Part shown: positions 15,498-25,050 of the stretch, one piece after another
Numbering within the stretch: position 1 is the stretch's first letter
Layout of the letters: every line of letters starts with the position of its first letter
Source of the DNA: an uncultured Eubacteriales bacterium
GTDB lineage: Bacteria > Bacillota > Clostridia > Christensenellales > Borkfalkiaceae
Direction: 5' to 3'
Assembly: GCA_905207235.1 (NCBI GenBank)
Contig: CAJLKN010000002.1
Span: 62,001-126,000, forward strand
DNA: 64,000 nt
Notes under the pieces: generated by a model
What the model was told of the DNA's origin: nothing
The model's database searches: none
The model's input: only the letters and a program-made list of their open reading frames with translations
Translations under genes and position numbers: made by a program

Positions 15498-17459
15498 CTA
15501 CACTATCCTTTTGAACATCTTTTCAATCTGATATTTGGTCAGTTTTACGCAGACGGGTCTGCCGTGGGGGCATTTTAAACCCGTATCGCCCTTCATCATT
15601 TCAATCAGCTTGTCTTTTTCCGCGGCGGTGAGCGACATTCCTCCCTTGACCGCATGCTTGCACGCCGTCATAGCTATCTTTTCGCGCAAAACATCTTCAA
15701 GTTTTATTGCTTTGAGATCGTCCAGGTTGTGCAGAAGCTCGCCAAAGAACTCTTTGAGGTCTATATCCTGCAAATCGAGCGGAACTTCGTTAATTCTGTA
15801 CGCGCAAGCGCCGAAAGGCTCGATATCGAAGCCCATTCCGCGTATAAGCGACAGATGAGACGACAAAAACGCGCTTTCGGACGAATTGAGGTCGAGGATG
15901 TAAGGAATGAGCATACCCTGACGGGCGATAGCCTGTCTTGAACGCAATTTTTCCATCAGAGCGTCATAAATCAATCTTTCGTGCGCGGCGTGCTGGTCAA
16001 TAAGGTAGACTTCGTCGGCACATTCGTAGAGCAAATAGGTATTGAAAAGTTCGCCTTTGTATTTCCAGCTTTCGTAGCTGATTTTCTGTTGTTGTTCCCT
16101 TTCTTTGCGCTCTTCTTCAACCTTTTTTGCAACGTCGGGGCTCATAATTCCGCTGCATGCCTGCATTCTGTTTATTGTTCCAACGGGCGAGAATGCGCGG
16201 TGAAGCGGAAGCTCTTCGACGCTTTTAGGCTCGACATGACGGCTAGCCATGCGCTCTAATACAGAATTTTCAGACTGAGACGCTTGTTCTTTCTTTACAG
16301 AAATACTGCCGTCGGGTTTAAAGACGGGCATTTTGACATCGTCAAAATTTTTATCGTAAACTTTATTGTTTTGCGTGAAATCTGCCGCATAAACGGCATT
16401 TTTTGAATTATTTTCAGCAAAAGTCGATTGAATTTCGGGAACGCGCGTATTTTCTACGACGAAGTCCGCCGCCTTCGTCGTTCCGTCGAGAACGGACGAA
16501 ATGACCTTATAAACCGTTCCGTAAATGAGCTGGTTGTCGACAAAACGAACGTCCTGCTTATTGGGGTGAACGTTCACATCGACAATATCAGAGGGAACAT
16601 CGACAAACAGCACATAAACGGCGTAATTGCGCTTCATTGCGTAGGGCGCGTAAGCCTGCGAAATGGCGGAAGAAATTACGTTGTTTACAACGCACCTGCC
16701 GTTTAAAAATATGTTCTGATAACTCTTGTTGGGCTTGAAAAAATTCTGATTTCCGATAAAACCGTAAATTTTTATATCGTTTCTGTCCGCACTGATTTTA
16801 AAACACTGCGAAAGAAAAGACGCTCCGTAAACCTGCGCAATAGCTTCCTCGAGCCCTCCGCCGTAAGATTGCAAAATGAGCTTGCCGTCGGCGTAGTATC
16901 TGAAAGCGACGCGGGGATTGCAGAGAATGTAGCGCGTAACGAATGCCGTTATGTCCGCCTCTTCTTTTTTATCCGTTTTGAGAAATTTTAATCTGACAGG
17001 GGTATTGAAAAAGATATTCCTCATAGTAATGGAAGTACCTTTTTCAAAAGCCGCAGGCTCAACTTTGCCTATGTATTCGCCGTCACACTCGACTTTATAC
17101 GCTCCGTTGCCCTCGATAGCGCTGACGAGTTCCACCTTTGAAATTGCGGCTATTGTAGCGAGAGCCTCGCCCCTGAAACCGAGCGTGGTTATTCTATCAA
17201 TGTCCTCGAGAGTGGCGATTTTGCTCGTCGCATGGGAGAAAAAGGCGACGCGCATATCGTCCTTTTCTATGCCGCAACCGTTATCCACAACTCTTATAAG
17301 GTCTTTGCCGCCGCGCTCTATATAAATTTCTATTTCGGTAGCCCCCGCGTCAAGGCTGTTTTCAATCATCTCCTTGACGGCGGAATAAGGTCTGTCTATA
17401 ACCTCGCCCGCGGCTATTCTGTTGCATATTTCTTCAGATAAAATGTTTATTTTTGCCAT
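15498..17459 (-). CDS. mutL: DNA mismatch repair protein MutL, endonuclease type
   Basis: The N-terminal GHKL ATPase has RIAAGEVIDRP, ENSLDAGAT, DNGCGI and GFRGEALATIAA (residues 14-105). A variable linker (about 345-445) is followed by a C-terminal dimerisation and nicking domain. Nicking-domain motifs are present: DQHAAHERLIYD near residue 483 (one E to D change from the consensus DQHA(x)2E(x)4E), ACKHAVKGG, and CPHGRP near residue 636. This is the nicking MutL of organisms lacking MutH. The ATG overlaps the mutS stop as TAATG, indicating coupled synthesis with its partner MutS. Confidence 0.97.
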   Translation of the reverse strand: MAKINILSEEICNRIAAGEVIDRPYSAVKEMIENSLDAGATEIEIYIERGGKDLIRVVDNGCGIEKDDMRVAFFSHATSKIATLEDIDRITTLGFRGEALATIAAISKVELVSAIEGNGAYKVECDGEYIGKVEPAAFEKGTSITMRNIFFNTPVRLKFLKTDKKEEADITAFVTRYILCNPRVAFRYYADGKLILQSYGGGLEEAIAQVYGASFLSQCFKISADRNDIKIYGFIGNQNFFKPNKSYQNIFLNGRCVVNNVISSAISQAYAPYAMKRNYAVYVLFVDVPSDIVDVNVHPNKQDVRFVDNQLIYGTVYKVISSVLDGTTKAADFVVENTRVPEIQSTFAENNSKNAVYAADFTQNNKVYDKNFDDVKMPVFKPDGSISVKKEQASQSENSVLERMASRHVEPKSVEELPLHRAFSPVGTINRMQACSGIMSPDVAKKVEEERKEREQQQKISYESWKYKGELFNTYLLYECADEVYLIDQHAAHERLIYDALMEKLRSRQAIARQGMLIPYILDLNSSESAFLSSHLSLIRGMGFDIEPFGACAYRINEVPLDLQDIDLKEFFGELLHNLDDLKAIKLEDVLREKIAMTACKHAVKGGMSLTAAEKDKLIEMMKGDTGLKCPHGRPVCVKLTKYQIEKMFKRIV

Positions 17460-20032
17460 TATTTAACCTTTTCCGCGAGATCGCTCAATATCATAAACGC
17501 CTGCATTGGCGAAAGATTGTTTATGTCGAGTTCTTTGAGTATGGTTTCCACCTCGCTGCGGGCAGGTTCCGCCGCGCTTTCCTCTTCCTTTACTACTGAG
17601 GTGTTAACCTCACCGTTTTCTATTGATTTTAGTATAGTTTTCGCCCTGTCGGTTACTTCCGCAGGCACGCCCGCGAGAGAAGCGACTTCGATACCGAAGC
17701 TCCTGTTTGCGCCCCCGCGCATTATTTTACGCAGGAAAACTATGCCGCCGTTAATTTCTTTTACGGCGATTTTGTAGTTCTTTACGCCGTCCAACTTGTT
17801 TTCAAGCTGCGTCAGCTCGTGGTAATGGGTCGCAAAGAGCGTCTTGGCGCCTATTTTTGAAGTTATGTGCTCGACGACAGCCCAGGCGATGGAAAGTCCG
17901 TCGTATGTGCTCGTGCCCCTGCCCACCTCGTCAAGAATTATAAGGCTGTTTTTCGTAGCATTGCGAAGAATGGACGCAACCTCGATCATTTCGACCATAA
18001 AAGTACTCTGATCGAGAATGAGGTTATCGCTCGCGCCTACGCGCGTAAAAATGCGGTCGAGAACGGGAATTTCCGCGCTCTTTGCGGGCACGAACGAGCC
18101 GATGTGCGCCATGAGAGCAATTATTGCCGTCTGTCGCATGTAAGTGCTTTTGCCCGCCATGTTGGGTCCCGTTATTATCATGGTGCGGTTCTCGCCTTCG
18201 TCGAGGAAGGTATCGTTTGACACAAATTTTTCCTTGGAAAGCGCCTCGACGACAGGGTGCCTGCCCTCCCGTATGCAGAGCGGCTTATCGCTCTGAACTA
18301 TTGTCGGGCGGCAGTATTTGCGCGATTTTGCGACTTCCGCGAGAGAAACGAAAACATCAAGCCGCGCGATTGCGAAAGCAATTTTTTTGAAGTCGGAAAT
18401 GTGGGCGCTAAGCTGCTCTTTAAGCTGTTCGTAAATTTCTGCTTCCAGCCTTAAAGACAGCTCCTCGCTGTTGAGAATTTTATCCTCGAGCTCCTTGAGC
18501 TCGTCGGTTATAAACCTCTCCGCATTGGCGAGCGTCTGCCGCCTGTGGTATTCGGCGGGGACTTTGTCCTTGAATGACTTGCTCACCTCTATGTAGTAGC
18601 CGAAAACCCTGTTAAAACCTATTTTCAGCGTTCTGATGCCCGTTACGTCGCGCTCGCGCGCTTCCATCTGACTTAAAATATTGCGGCTGTTCTCCTTTAC
18701 AGAGCGCAGTTCGTCCAGATTTTTGTCGTAACCGCTCCTGACATAACCGCCGTCCTTCAATGTTGCGGGGGGATTGTCTGCAAGCACTTCATTTATATGC
18801 GAAGCGATATCGGATAAATCGATGAGATCGGCAGAAATATCTTTAACAGCACTGCTGTTGAACCCCGTGAGCTGAAAGGCAAGATTGGGAACAACGTTCA
18901 AAGACTGCGCCAAAAGCAGGCAGTCCGCAGGCATAACGTTGCCGTTGGAAATTTTGCCCGTCAGTCTTTCCATATCTCTTACCTGCGAAAGCATGTCGGC
19001 AATGCCCAGCCTTATTACGGTAGCGTCGAAAAATTCGGATACCGCGTCAAGGCGGTAATTAATCTGTCCGACGTCTCCGAGCGGAGAAAGAAGCATGCTG
19101 TTTAAAAGCCTTGCCCCCATCGCCGTCTTTGTTTTGTCTAGAAGCCACAAAAGCGAGCCGTATTTCTTGCCTTCCGACATGCTTTTTATAATTTCGAGAT
19201 TGCGGATTGCCGCATTGTCGAGTTGAAGTCGGCTGTCGGACGAAGAATATTTTATATCGTCTATATTGCTCAGAGCGTGTTTTTGCGTATCTTTGAGATA
19301 TTCCAAAAGCGCGCCGCAAGCGCAGATTGCCGCCTCTTTTTTGTCTATTTCGAATGCGGCGAGCGAATTTGCGCCGAGCTGAGCGCATACGCACCTGTAC
19401 GCGGCGGCGTAGCCGAACGCCCAGGCGGGATAACTTGAAAATTTAGGGAGAAGCCCGCGCTCAACTTCGGGGGCGCTCTTGGACGCGAAAAGCATTTCGT
19501 CGTTGCAGATGACTTCGCTTACAGAAAGTTTAAGCATGAGCGCAATTGCGCGGCTCACCCCGTCATTGCCCGAAAACTGTGTGCAAGACATCTCGCCCGT
19601 AGTTATGTCCGCCCAAGCGAGCGAGCAGACTTCGCCCTCTTTATACGCGCAGGCAATAAAGTTGTTTGTCGAAGAATCAAGGTAATTTTCGTCCGTGAGC
19701 GTGCCCGCCGTTACAACCCTTATAACGTCGCGCGCAACCATGCCTTTGGCGACGGACGGGTCCTCGAGCTGTTCGCATATCGCCACTTTGTAGCCTGCGG
19801 CGACAAGTTTTGCGATGTACGCATCGGCGGCATGAAAAGGAACACCGCACATGGGCGCCCTCTCCTCTAACCCGCAATCGCGACCCGTAAGCGTAAGGTC
19901 GAGCACGGCGGAAGCCTCCTTTGCGTCGTCGAAAAACATTTCGTAAAAGTCGCCGAGGCGGTAGAAAATTATACAATCTTTATACTTTTCTTTTATCGAA
20001 AAGTAATGTTGCATCATAGGTGAAAGCGCCAT
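17459..20032 (-). CDS. mutS: DNA mismatch repair protein MutS
   Basis: Recognises mismatches and small loops and recruits MutL. The N-terminal mismatch wedge GDFYEMF (about residues 24-30) carries the Phe-x-Glu reader. The ATPase has TGPNMAGKSTYMRQ (about 610-623), the DQSTFMVEM block and the Walker B LIILDEVGRGTSTYDG. The C-terminal helix ends without a beta-clamp motif that I can pick out. I use the ATG at 20032 (857 residues), which starts four bases after the miaB stop with an AGG eight bases upstream; a longer reading from 20083 would run far into miaB and adds non-conserved residues. Confidence 0.97.
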   Translation of the reverse strand: MALSPMMQHYFSIKEKYKDCIIFYRLGDFYEMFFDDAKEASAVLDLTLTGRDCGLEERAPMCGVPFHAADAYIAKLVAAGYKVAICEQLEDPSVAKGMVARDVIRVVTAGTLTDENYLDSSTNNFIACAYKEGEVCSLAWADITTGEMSCTQFSGNDGVSRAIALMLKLSVSEVICNDEMLFASKSAPEVERGLLPKFSSYPAWAFGYAAAYRCVCAQLGANSLAAFEIDKKEAAICACGALLEYLKDTQKHALSNIDDIKYSSSDSRLQLDNAAIRNLEIIKSMSEGKKYGSLLWLLDKTKTAMGARLLNSMLLSPLGDVGQINYRLDAVSEFFDATVIRLGIADMLSQVRDMERLTGKISNGNVMPADCLLLAQSLNVVPNLAFQLTGFNSSAVKDISADLIDLSDIASHINEVLADNPPATLKDGGYVRSGYDKNLDELRSVKENSRNILSQMEARERDVTGIRTLKIGFNRVFGYYIEVSKSFKDKVPAEYHRRQTLANAERFITDELKELEDKILNSEELSLRLEAEIYEQLKEQLSAHISDFKKIAFAIARLDVFVSLAEVAKSRKYCRPTIVQSDKPLCIREGRHPVVEALSKEKFVSNDTFLDEGENRTMIITGPNMAGKSTYMRQTAIIALMAHIGSFVPAKSAEIPVLDRIFTRVGASDNLILDQSTFMVEMIEVASILRNATKNSLIILDEVGRGTSTYDGLSIAWAVVEHITSKIGAKTLFATHYHELTQLENKLDGVKNYKIAVKEINGGIVFLRKIMRGGANRSFGIEVASLAGVPAEVTDRAKTILKSIENGEVNTSVVKEEESAAEPARSEVETILKELDINNLSPMQAFMILSDLAEKVK

Positions 20033-20036
20033 AATT

Positions 20037-21344
20037 TTAACCTGCCACCGAACCGAACAGCGAAATGCCGTTTGCCTCGTCAACGCGAAGCATTACAAAT
20101 TGTCCGATAAGATTTTTATCGCTCTTAAAATATCCCATTCTTCCGTATTCGTCCCTGCCGCAGTAAAGTCCGCGCTTTTCGTCGTAGTCTTCGCACAGAA
20201 TTTCTATCGTCTTACCGAGATAATGCGCCGATTGCGCGCGGGTCTGGGAATTTACGAGGTCAACCAGCCTTATTATCCTCTCTTTTGACACCTCTTCGGG
20301 CACCTGGTCGGGCATTTCCGCCGCCTTTGTGCCTGCTCGTTTGGAATAAACAAAAGTGAACGCCGAAGAATAGCCGACCTTTTTTACAAGCTCCATCGTA
20401 GCTTCGAAATCTTCTTCGGTCTCGCCGGGGAAGCCGACGATTAGGTCGGTGGTTATAGTGCAGTCGGGTATGCGTTTTTTAAGCATTGCCACTTTTTCAA
20501 GGTATTCGCCCGAAGTATAGTGCCTGTTCATAGCCTTTAAAACGGCGTCCGAACCGCTCTGCACGGGCAGGTGCAGACATTTGCAGATTTTTGGATTGCC
20601 TGCCATAATCTCGATTAGTTCGGGCGAAAAATCTTTGGGATGGCTGGTCATAAACCTCACCCTGAATTTGCCGTCTATTTCGGCAACTTTCTTTAAAAGT
20701 TCAGGGAACGTAACGTCGCCTTTATAAGAATTGACGTTCTGACCAAGAAGGGTAATTTCCTTATACCCCTCTTTTACGAGCCCTTTTACCTCTTCGATTA
20801 TTTTCTGAGAAGACCTGCTTCTCTCCCTGCCGCGCACGTAGGGCACTATGCAGTACGAACAAAAATTATTGCAACCGTACATTATGTTGACCCAAGCGTT
20901 GGGATAGCTCGTCCTCAAAGGGCTGTCATCTTCGCAGATAGACCCATCCGTATTTTCAATCTCAATAACAGTTTTTCGGCTGTTGAGTTTCTTTTCTATA
21001 AGCTCTTTAAGGTTATGAAGATTGTGCGTGCCGAAAATTATATCGACATACGGAAATTTTTCGTGCAGGTTTTCAGCCTTGTTCATCTGCTGGGGCAGAC
21101 AGCCGCCCACGGCAATTATCATATCTTTCTTTGCCTTTTTCAGCTTTTTGAGCATGCCGATATTGCCGAAAGCATGATTTTCGGCATTTTCTCTTATACA
21201 ACAGGTGTTGAATACTACGATGTCTGCGTCCTCAGGAGCGTCGCAGGAAGAATATCCCATTCCGCTGAGAATGCCCGCGATTTTTTCCGACTCGTGCACA
21301 TTCATCTGGCACCCGTAAGTAACAATGTGGTAAAACTTGTTCAT
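20037..21344 (-). CDS. miaB: tRNA-2-methylthio-N6-dimethylallyladenosine synthase
   Basis: This radical-SAM methylthiotransferase converts i6A37 to ms2i6A37. The N-terminal UPF0004 domain starts with YHIVTYGCQMNVHESEK and supplies cysteines for the auxiliary cluster (NTCCIRENAENHAFG, GGCLPQQ). The radical SAM triad is CNNFCSYC (about residues 150-157), and a C-terminal TRAM domain follows. I choose ATG 21344 over an upstream TTG at 21353: there is no ribosome binding site, and a TTGAAA-17-TATAAT promoter ends nine bases before the ATG, so transcription would start at or next to the start codon. First gene of the miaB-mutS-mutL-miaA operon. Confidence 0.96.
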   Translation of the reverse strand: MNKFYHIVTYGCQMNVHESEKIAGILSGMGYSSCDAPEDADIVVFNTCCIRENAENHAFGNIGMLKKLKKAKKDMIIAVGGCLPQQMNKAENLHEKFPYVDIIFGTHNLHNLKELIEKKLNSRKTVIEIENTDGSICEDDSPLRTSYPNAWVNIMYGCNNFCSYCIVPYVRGRERSRSSQKIIEEVKGLVKEGYKEITLLGQNVNSYKGDVTFPELLKKVAEIDGKFRVRFMTSHPKDFSPELIEIMAGNPKICKCLHLPVQSGSDAVLKAMNRHYTSGEYLEKVAMLKKRIPDCTITTDLIVGFPGETEEDFEATMELVKKVGYSSAFTFVYSKRAGTKAAEMPDQVPEEVSKERIIRLVDLVNSQTRAQSAHYLGKTIEILCEDYDEKRGLYCGRDEYGRMGYFKSDKNLIGQFVMLRVDEANGISLFGSVAG

Positions 21345-21352
21345 ATAGAACA

Positions 21353-21381
21353 ATTATATAATTATTTTCAGTTTTTTTCAA
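21353..21381 (-). promoter_or_regulatory. miaB-mutSL operon promoter (leaderless)
   Basis: Minus-strand TTGAAA (21376-21381), 17-bp spacer, perfect TATAAT (21353-21358). Only eight bases separate the -10 box from the miaB ATG at 21344, and no Shine-Dalgarno sequence is present, so the predicted mRNA has essentially no 5' leader. Confidence 0.65.
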
Positions 21382-21423
21382 TTAAAATGCAACAATTAAT
21401 TGATTTTATAGATACTATTTTTG

Positions 21424-23637
21424 ATGAAAACGATAGGTAAAATATTGCTGTTCAGCATACTCGCAATAATGTTTATAATGTTCGCGGGCTACACCGCCTA
21501 CCTTGTGATAACTTCGGGACTGCAACTCAACGAAAACAAACTTGTAAATTACGAACAGACCATAACCGTCTATGACGGCGACGGAAATAAAATAGAAAGC
21601 GCCGCCGTTGCGGGAAACAGAAGCGCTGTTTCGGTAAAAAACCTCAAAGACTGCACGAAAAACGCCTTCATTGCCTCTGAAGACAGAAAATTTTACAGCC
21701 ATCACGGACTGAACTATTCAAGAATGATAAAAGCGGCATTCCGAAATCTCACCACTTTTTCTTTTCGCGAAGGCGCATCGACAATAAGCCAACAGCTTAT
21801 AAAAAACACACACCTTTCAAACGAAAAGACGCTTAAAAGAAAACTTCAGGAGATACGCCTTACCCGTCAGCTTGAAAAAAAGTATTCCAAGGACCAGATA
21901 CTCGAAATGTACCTAAATACAATATATTTCGGACACAGTTGCTACGGCCTGCAGAGCGCGGCAAGATTTTACTTTGCAAAGGATGCGGAAAATCTCAATC
22001 TGTCGGAGAGCGCGACATTGGCGGGACTGCTCGCCTCGCCCAACAATTATTCGCCGTACAACAATGCAGAAAAAAGCCTGCAAAGGCGCAATACCGTGTT
22101 GAAAAGCATGCTGGAATGCTCATTTATAAACCAAAACGAATATAACCAAGCGACAAAAGAGCAAATTGTCGTCGCCGAAGACTTCGGCTCGGAGAAAAAT
22201 TCAGACTACCTAGGCGCAGTTTACAACGAGCTTGAAAGCCTCGGGCTCGACTGTTACAGCGAACTTTCGGGCTGCAAAGTTTATACCTATATGGATGCGG
22301 ACATGCAGTCCGCCGCCGACGAAGAGCGCGCAGACTGCGATATTTCTGTAATAATCACTAACGACGAAAACGGCGTCGAGGCATACAAAAGCACGATTAA
22401 AGGCGCAAAAAGACAGCCGGGTTCAACCATAAAGCCCCTACTCGTTTATGCCCCCGCAATAGAAGAAGGCACGGTCTATCCTTTTACGAAAATCGAGGAT
22501 AAACCCGTAAATTTTGCAGGTTATTCGCCCGAAAATTACGATAAAAAATACCACGGCAACGTAAGCGTTGCCGACAGCATAAAATACAGCTATAACATAC
22601 CCGCCGTAAAGACGTTAAACGCTCTCACGATCGACAAAGCGGCAAAATACGCACAAAAAATGAACCTTGAACTTTTCGACGAGGACAAAGGGCTCGCGCT
22701 TGCGCTCGGCGGAATGAAATACGGATTCAGTCTTAAAGAAATTTGCGACGCGTATAGCACTTTCAGAAAGGGCGGAAGCTACTCCCCTTCACATTTTATA
22801 AAAAAAATAGAGGATAAAAACGGCAAAGTAATTTACAGCGCTGAAAACTGTAAAGACTTCAATTCGCATGTGTTTTCGCGCGGAACATGCTCGCTTATAA
22901 ATGAAATGCTTATGGGAACAAGCAAAGAAGGAACGGCAAAAAAACTGAAAAATATTCCTTACGACGTCGCAAGTAAGACGGGAACGTGCGGAAATGAGGA
23001 CGGAAACACGGACGCTTTCGCTGTAAGTTACACTTCGCGACATACATTCTGCGTGTGGCTGGGCGACAAGGAAAACAAGCGCACTTCATATACGGGCGGC
23101 GGAGAATGCTGCAATATTATAAAATCACTTATCGAAAGGCGCTATGCCACCTTTAAACCTGAAAAACTTGATACAGTAAGCGGCACAGTCGAAATTTGCC
23201 TCGATAAAGAAGATTACGACAATAACGGCAAAATAATTTTAGCCGACGACCTTTCACCTAAACTGAACAGGCTTAATGTGCGCTGCATTAAACAACACAT
23301 TCCGTCTTTACGCAGCAATAAATTTTCCAGCCCTGAAATAGCAAAACCGCAAATAATCGTCAATTCAAACGATATTTCTATTGAACTATGTCAGACAAAG
23401 TACTATTCATATTTAATAAAACGCGATAATATTGTTATTTATGACGATATTTGGACAAAAAATATATCGGATACGCCGCAAAGCGGAGCGCACGTTTACA
23501 GCGTTACCCCCTACTACTTTGACGGAAAAACTAAGCACTTTGGAAAAACTGTTACTCTCGACAGAATAAATTTCGGAGGCGAGACCAGTCAGAATTTGCC
23601 GCCCGATATAACGCAAAAGGAATGGTTCAACGAATAA
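21424..23637 (+). CDS. class A penicillin-binding protein (transglycosylase/transpeptidase)
   Basis: Bifunctional peptidoglycan synthase. One N-terminal membrane anchor (about residues 8-30) precedes the GT51 glycosyltransferase, with SEDRKFYSHHG (catalytic Glu, about 82-92), EGASTISQQLIKN and KILEMYLN-like QILEMYLNTIYFG. The transpeptidase has the catalytic serine in GSTIK (about 335), SYN (about 382) and KTG (about 517). A C-terminal extension of about 130 residues contains an Fn3-like stretch. The ATG is at 21424; the base triplet just before it is a TTG that could extend it by one residue. It is transcribed alone, divergent from miaB. No signs of low-affinity beta-lactam changes can be judged from sequence alone. 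Confidence 0.95.
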   Translation: MKTIGKILLFSILAIMFIMFAGYTAYLVITSGLQLNENKLVNYEQTITVYDGDGNKIESAAVAGNRSAVSVKNLKDCTKNAFIASEDRKFYSHHGLNYSRMIKAAFRNLTTFSFREGASTISQQLIKNTHLSNEKTLKRKLQEIRLTRQLEKKYSKDQILEMYLNTIYFGHSCYGLQSAARFYFAKDAENLNLSESATLAGLLASPNNYSPYNNAEKSLQRRNTVLKSMLECSFINQNEYNQATKEQIVVAEDFGSEKNSDYLGAVYNELESLGLDCYSELSGCKVYTYMDADMQSAADEERADCDISVIITNDENGVEAYKSTIKGAKRQPGSTIKPLLVYAPAIEEGTVYPFTKIEDKPVNFAGYSPENYDKKYHGNVSVADSIKYSYNIPAVKTLNALTIDKAAKYAQKMNLELFDEDKGLALALGGMKYGFSLKEICDAYSTFRKGGSYSPSHFIKKIEDKNGKVIYSAENCKDFNSHVFSRGTCSLINEMLMGTSKEGTAKKLKNIPYDVASKTGTCGNEDGNTDAFAVSYTSRHTFCVWLGDKENKRTSYTGGGECCNIIKSLIERRYATFKPEKLDTVSGTVEICLDKEDYDNNGKIILADDLSPKLNRLNVRCIKQHIPSLRSNKFSSPEIAKPQIIVNSNDISIELCQTKYYSYLIKRDNIVIYDDIWTKNISDTPQSGAHVYSVTPYYFDGKTKHFGKTVTLDRINFGGETSQNLPPDITQKEWFNE

Positions 23638-23760
23638 ATCTTACTTTGAATTATTTATTATTTTTTTTGCTCAACTAATGACTTTGTAAAAATATTTAAA
23701 ACTTAATTGAACTCTGCGATATGCTTTGTTTTGAACTTCTACCTATTTACAAAAAATTAT

Positions 23761-23793
23761 GCACCTTAAAAGTCGCTAAGACTTTTAAGGCGC
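23761..23793 (-). terminator. probable terminator between convergent PBP and thiI genes
   Basis: Perfect 11-bp inverted repeat CCTTAAAAGTC / GACTTTTAAGG with loop GCTAA, extended by GC pairs outside one mismatch. On the minus strand ATAATTTTTTG follows within a few bases, so it could end the arginine-iscS-thiI transcript 100 bp after thiI. The rest of the 256-bp gap is AT-rich with no gene seen. Confidence 0.5.
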
Positions 23794-23893
23794 ATATCAA
23801 TTTCAGGCATACAGCAAATTATATGCCAAATTCTCATTCTGATTTTGAGTATTTTGCTTTTTCAGATTACTAATCTATAACTGCGGTAAAATC

Positions 23894-25048
23894 TTATAAT
23901 TTTACGATTTCAAGCGTGGCAAGAGCCTCTTCAATGAGCGCATCGACGTCAAGTTTGCTCTCTTCGGCAAGAACGTCCGAAATTTTAGGTCTTGTTACGG
24001 GATGCTTGGGCAAAAATACAGTGCAACAATCTTCATACGGAAGTATAGATGTTTCGTAAGTGCCTATCTGCTTGCTCCTGTCTATAATTTCATTTTTATC
24101 AAAACCGCAAAGGGGTCTTAACACAGGCAGATTTTTAATTACGCTGTTGGACGATGCCATTCCCTCTATCGTCTGGCTTGCAACCTGACCGAGGCTTTCG
24201 CCCGTAATAAGGCACTGCGCGCCGCATTTTTCAGCTATTTTTTCGGCTATGCGCATCATAAACCTTCTTAAAAGCGTAACCATGTACTCGCTGTTGCATT
24301 TTTTGTGTATTTCTTCCTGAATGTGCGTTACCTTTACAATGTGCATTGTAGTTCCGCAGGTGTATTCGGAAAGAATTTTTGCAAGGTCTATAACCTTTTC
24401 CCTCGCCTGCATGTTGGTATAAGGATAGCTGTGGAAGTGAATGCAGTCAATGCTCATACCGCGTTTTGCAATCATATGCCCTGCAACGGGACTGTCAATT
24501 CCTCCTGAAATCAAAAGCAAGCCCTTGCCCGCGCTGCCGACAGGCATTCCGCCCGCGCCTTTGAAATATTCTCCGAAAATAAGCGTTGTGCCGTTTTCGC
24601 GCACATCGATATTTACGATAAACTGAGGTTCGTGAATATCAACAGACAAATCTTTATATTCATCGAGCAACATTCCGCCGATTTCTGCACTTATCTGCAT
24701 GGAATTGAGGGGGAATTTTTTATCCGCCCTGTGCGTATCCACTTTAAAAGTGCCGTATTTATTGCATACAATTTTTGCGGCTTCGAATATCTGATTAATA
24801 TCGCTGGGCACTTTATATGCCACCGACATGGTATGAATACCGAAAACTTTATTGAGTTTTGAAAGTATGAGCGATATATCCTCTTCCGCAAAGCCTTCGA
24901 CGAGGTATCTGCCGCTCTGACGGCGGATTTCGTGCTTAATGCCTTTGAGCGCTTTTTCCATATTGATTGCAAAAATACGCTCAAAATATCCGCGGTTGTT
25001 GCCTTTTAAATAGAGTTCGCAATATCTTATAATTATTACTTTTTCCAT
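23894..25048 (-). CDS. thiI: tRNA 4-thiouridine synthetase ThiI
   Basis: Adenylates U8 of tRNA and transfers sulfur to form s4U; may also feed thiamine thiazole synthesis. An N-terminal ferredoxin-like/THUMP region (about residues 1-165) precedes the PP-loop pyrophosphatase motif LISGGIDSPVAGHMI (about 180-194). The C-terminal block EDCCTVFLPKHP near 342-353 is typical. At 384 residues it lacks the rhodanese domain of enteric ThiI, as in most Firmicutes, where a dedicated NifS-type desulfurase provides sulfur; that gene is immediately upstream (two-base gap). Start is ATG 25048 rather than TTG 25054. Confidence 0.96.
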   Translation of the reverse strand: MEKVIIIRYCELYLKGNNRGYFERIFAINMEKALKGIKHEIRRQSGRYLVEGFAEEDISLILSKLNKVFGIHTMSVAYKVPSDINQIFEAAKIVCNKYGTFKVDTHRADKKFPLNSMQISAEIGGMLLDEYKDLSVDIHEPQFIVNIDVRENGTTLIFGEYFKGAGGMPVGSAGKGLLLISGGIDSPVAGHMIAKRGMSIDCIHFHSYPYTNMQAREKVIDLAKILSEYTCGTTMHIVKVTHIQEEIHKKCNSEYMVTLLRRFMMRIAEKIAEKCGAQCLITGESLGQVASQTIEGMASSNSVIKNLPVLRPLCGFDKNEIIDRSKQIGTYETSILPYEDCCTVFLPKHPVTRPKISDVLAEESKLDVDALIEEALATLEIVKL

Positions 25049-25050
25049 AA

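Noticed and set aside
23711..23893. Dispersed repeat shared with 35730-35830
   Set aside because: Two AT-rich gaps share a loose resemblance (a CCTATT...CACCTT stretch) but the match breaks down quickly and no third copy was found.
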